Origin: Flavobacterium cupreum | Lineage (GTDB): Bacteria > Bacteroidota > Bacteroidia > Flavobacteriales > Flavobacteriaceae | Direction: 5' to 3' | Assembly: GCF_003996965.1 (NCBI RefSeq) | Contig: NZ_QWDM01000008.1 | Span: forward strand, 124,001 to 188,000 | DNA length: 64,000 bases | In this document: one piece after another, positions 63,143 through 64,000 of the stretch | How positions within the stretch are numbered: the stretch's first letter is position 1 | How the letters are laid out: every line of letters starts with the position of its first letter | Notes under the pieces: model-generated | The model's database searches: none | What the model was told of the DNA's origin: nothing | Seen by the model: the letters and a program-made list of their open reading frames with translations, nothing else | Program-made: the position numbers and the translations under genes

Positions 63143-63700
63143 ATGAATGAAAAAACAGCAAAAAGCGTAAGCAAGTTCCTGAGTCTTGTACTTCGGCATT
63201 CACCAGAAACCATTAGTTTAAAACTAGACAAAAACGGCTGGGCAGATGTAGAAGAATTGATTGAAAAATGTTCTAAAAACGGAAATTCATTAAATCCATT
63301 AACCGCAGAACTTTTAGAGTATGTTGTAGAAAACAATGATAAAAAACGTTTCGCTTTTAATGAAGATAAAACCAAAATAAGAGCCAGTCAGGGACATTCG
63401 ATTTCAGTGGAATTAAATTTGGCAGAAGCAGAACCTTCGGAATTTTTATTTCACGGAACGGTTGGAAAATTTATGGACAACATTCAGAAAGAAGGTTTGA
63501 AAAAAATGAGCCGTCAGCATGTTCATCTTTCAAAAGATAGAGAAACGGCAATAAAGGTTGGAAGTAGAAGAGGAGTTCCTCAGATTCTAACCATAAGAAG
63601 CGGTGCAATGCATCGGGACGGATTTAAATTTTATTTATCTGAAAATGATGTTTGGTTAACTGATGAAGTTCCTGCGAAATATATTGAATTTAAATCTTAA
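63143..63700 (+). CDS. kptA: RNA 2'-phosphotransferase KptA/Tpt1
   Basis: The 185-residue protein is typical for KptA. It has SKFLSLVLRHSPETISL (Arg-His at the RNA 2'-phosphate site), NGWADVEELI, FLFHGTV (NAD-binding His), HVHLSKDRETAIKVGSRRG and the C-terminal EVPAKYI. It transfers a 2'-phosphate from RNA to NAD+. Related Tpt1 enzymes can also ADP-ribosylate 5'-phosphorylated RNA or DNA ends. It has an ART fold and is thus the only visible candidate writer among the erasers here. Confidence 0.95.
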   Translation: MNEKTAKSVSKFLSLVLRHSPETISLKLDKNGWADVEELIEKCSKNGNSLNPLTAELLEYVVENNDKKRFAFNEDKTKIRASQGHSISVELNLAEAEPSEFLFHGTVGKFMDNIQKEGLKKMSRQHVHLSKDRETAIKVGSRRGVPQILTIRSGAMHRDGFKFYLSENDVWLTDEVPAKYIEFKS

Positions 63701-64000
63701 TGAAAGGATTGATGAGTAATAAAATAGAATCAGGACTATTCGGATTAGCTATTGGTGATGCCTTAGGCGTTCCTGTAGAGTTTTATTCGAGGTTTTCCCT
63801 AAAAGAAAATCCTGTTTCTGACATGATTGGTTATGGAACCCATTATCAGCCTTTAGGAACCTGGAGCGATGATAGTTCTTTAGCTTTTTGTTTAGCCGAG
63901 AGTTTATGTAATGGTTTTGATTTGTTTGATATAGCCAGAAATTTTGTAAAATGGTATAGTACAGGATTATGGACACCACATGGAAAAGTTTTTGATATTG
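63700..64000 (+). CDS. ADP-ribosylglycohydrolase (ARH/DraG family), cut by window end
   Basis: The first 100 codons are visible and open at the window end. The start overlaps the kptA stop (TAATG). The protein begins with the ARH signature LFGLAIGDALGVPVEF near residue 13 and the metal motif GTWSDDSSLAFCLAESL near residue 58 (S-D-D-S, magnesium ligands). ARH/DraG enzymes remove ADP-ribose from Arg, Ser or nucleic acid. It is the sixth gene of this run whose family acts on ADP-ribose or NAD. Confidence 0.92.
   Translation, partial: MKGLMSNKIESGLFGLAIGDALGVPVEFYSRFSLKENPVSDMIGYGTHYQPLGTWSDDSSLAFCLAESLCNGFDLFDIARNFVKWYSTGLWTPHGKVFDI

Noticed and set aside
1-64000. tRNA, rRNA, insertion sequence or prophage genes
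   Set aside because: No transposase, integrase, phage structural genes, or cloverleaf/rRNA-like sequence were recognised on either strand.

Overview
The window looks like chromosome of a Flavobacterium-type Bacteroidota. Supporting signs are the low G+C, promoters of the TTG-N19/21-TAnnTTTG type, type IX secretion (T9SS) C-terminal sorting domains, a SusC/SusD glycan locus, and dispersed Flavobacterium-style palindromic repeats. I see no rRNA, tRNA, insertion sequence, prophage or CRISPR array. The species cannot be named from sequence reading alone.

Layout. 1-20010 is mostly core: the cut 3' end of a T9SS cell-surface protein, a cupin protein, bioB, ribF, a secreted T9SS metalloprotease, comF, glyS, a LytTR regulator, a TPR histidine kinase with its response regulator, thiL, a DinB protein with a WYL regulator, and lepA. 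20175-43818 is a xyloglucan-type polysaccharide utilisation locus: two tandem Nudix-fold regulators with damaged Nudix boxes, xylB-xylA, SusC/SusD, a surface glycan-binding lipoprotein, then GH2, GH39, GH3, GH5, an SGNH acetylesterase and a GH95 fucosidase. 43819-52014 holds repeats and core genes (cvpA, pheS, gpsA, a YqhD-like alcohol dehydrogenase, an exported DJ-1/PfpI protein, a LysR regulator). An orphan terminator at 48863-48899 suggests a small RNA.

52522 to the end is the most unusual part. A Nudix regulator with an intact Nudix box, an M48-like metallopeptidase and an 1801-residue helicase (kinase-like N-terminus, DUF4011, SF1 helicase, decayed nuclease-like domain, WGR) are followed by a promoter carrying two matching palindromes. 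This promoter drives a compact run: a PRPP-synthetase homologue, a PARG-like glycohydrolase, a NADAR protein, a crystallin-J1-type small protein, a macrodomain protein, KptA, and an ADP-ribosylglycohydrolase cut by the window end. Nearly every product belongs to a family that makes, removes or recycles ADP-ribose. The window therefore appears to hold a regulated ADP-ribose/NAD repair or conflict island.

How the parts work together. In the glycan locus, secreted and lipid-anchored enzymes cut a fucosylated, acetylated, galactosylated xyloglucan-like polymer, SusCD import the oligosaccharides, and XylA/XylB send xylose to xylulose 5-phosphate under probable control of the Nudix-fold regulators. 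In the ADP-ribose island a Nudix sensor plausibly derepresses a set of ADP-ribose erasers and a PRPP-type kinase, with the WGR helicase as a likely nucleic-acid-facing component.
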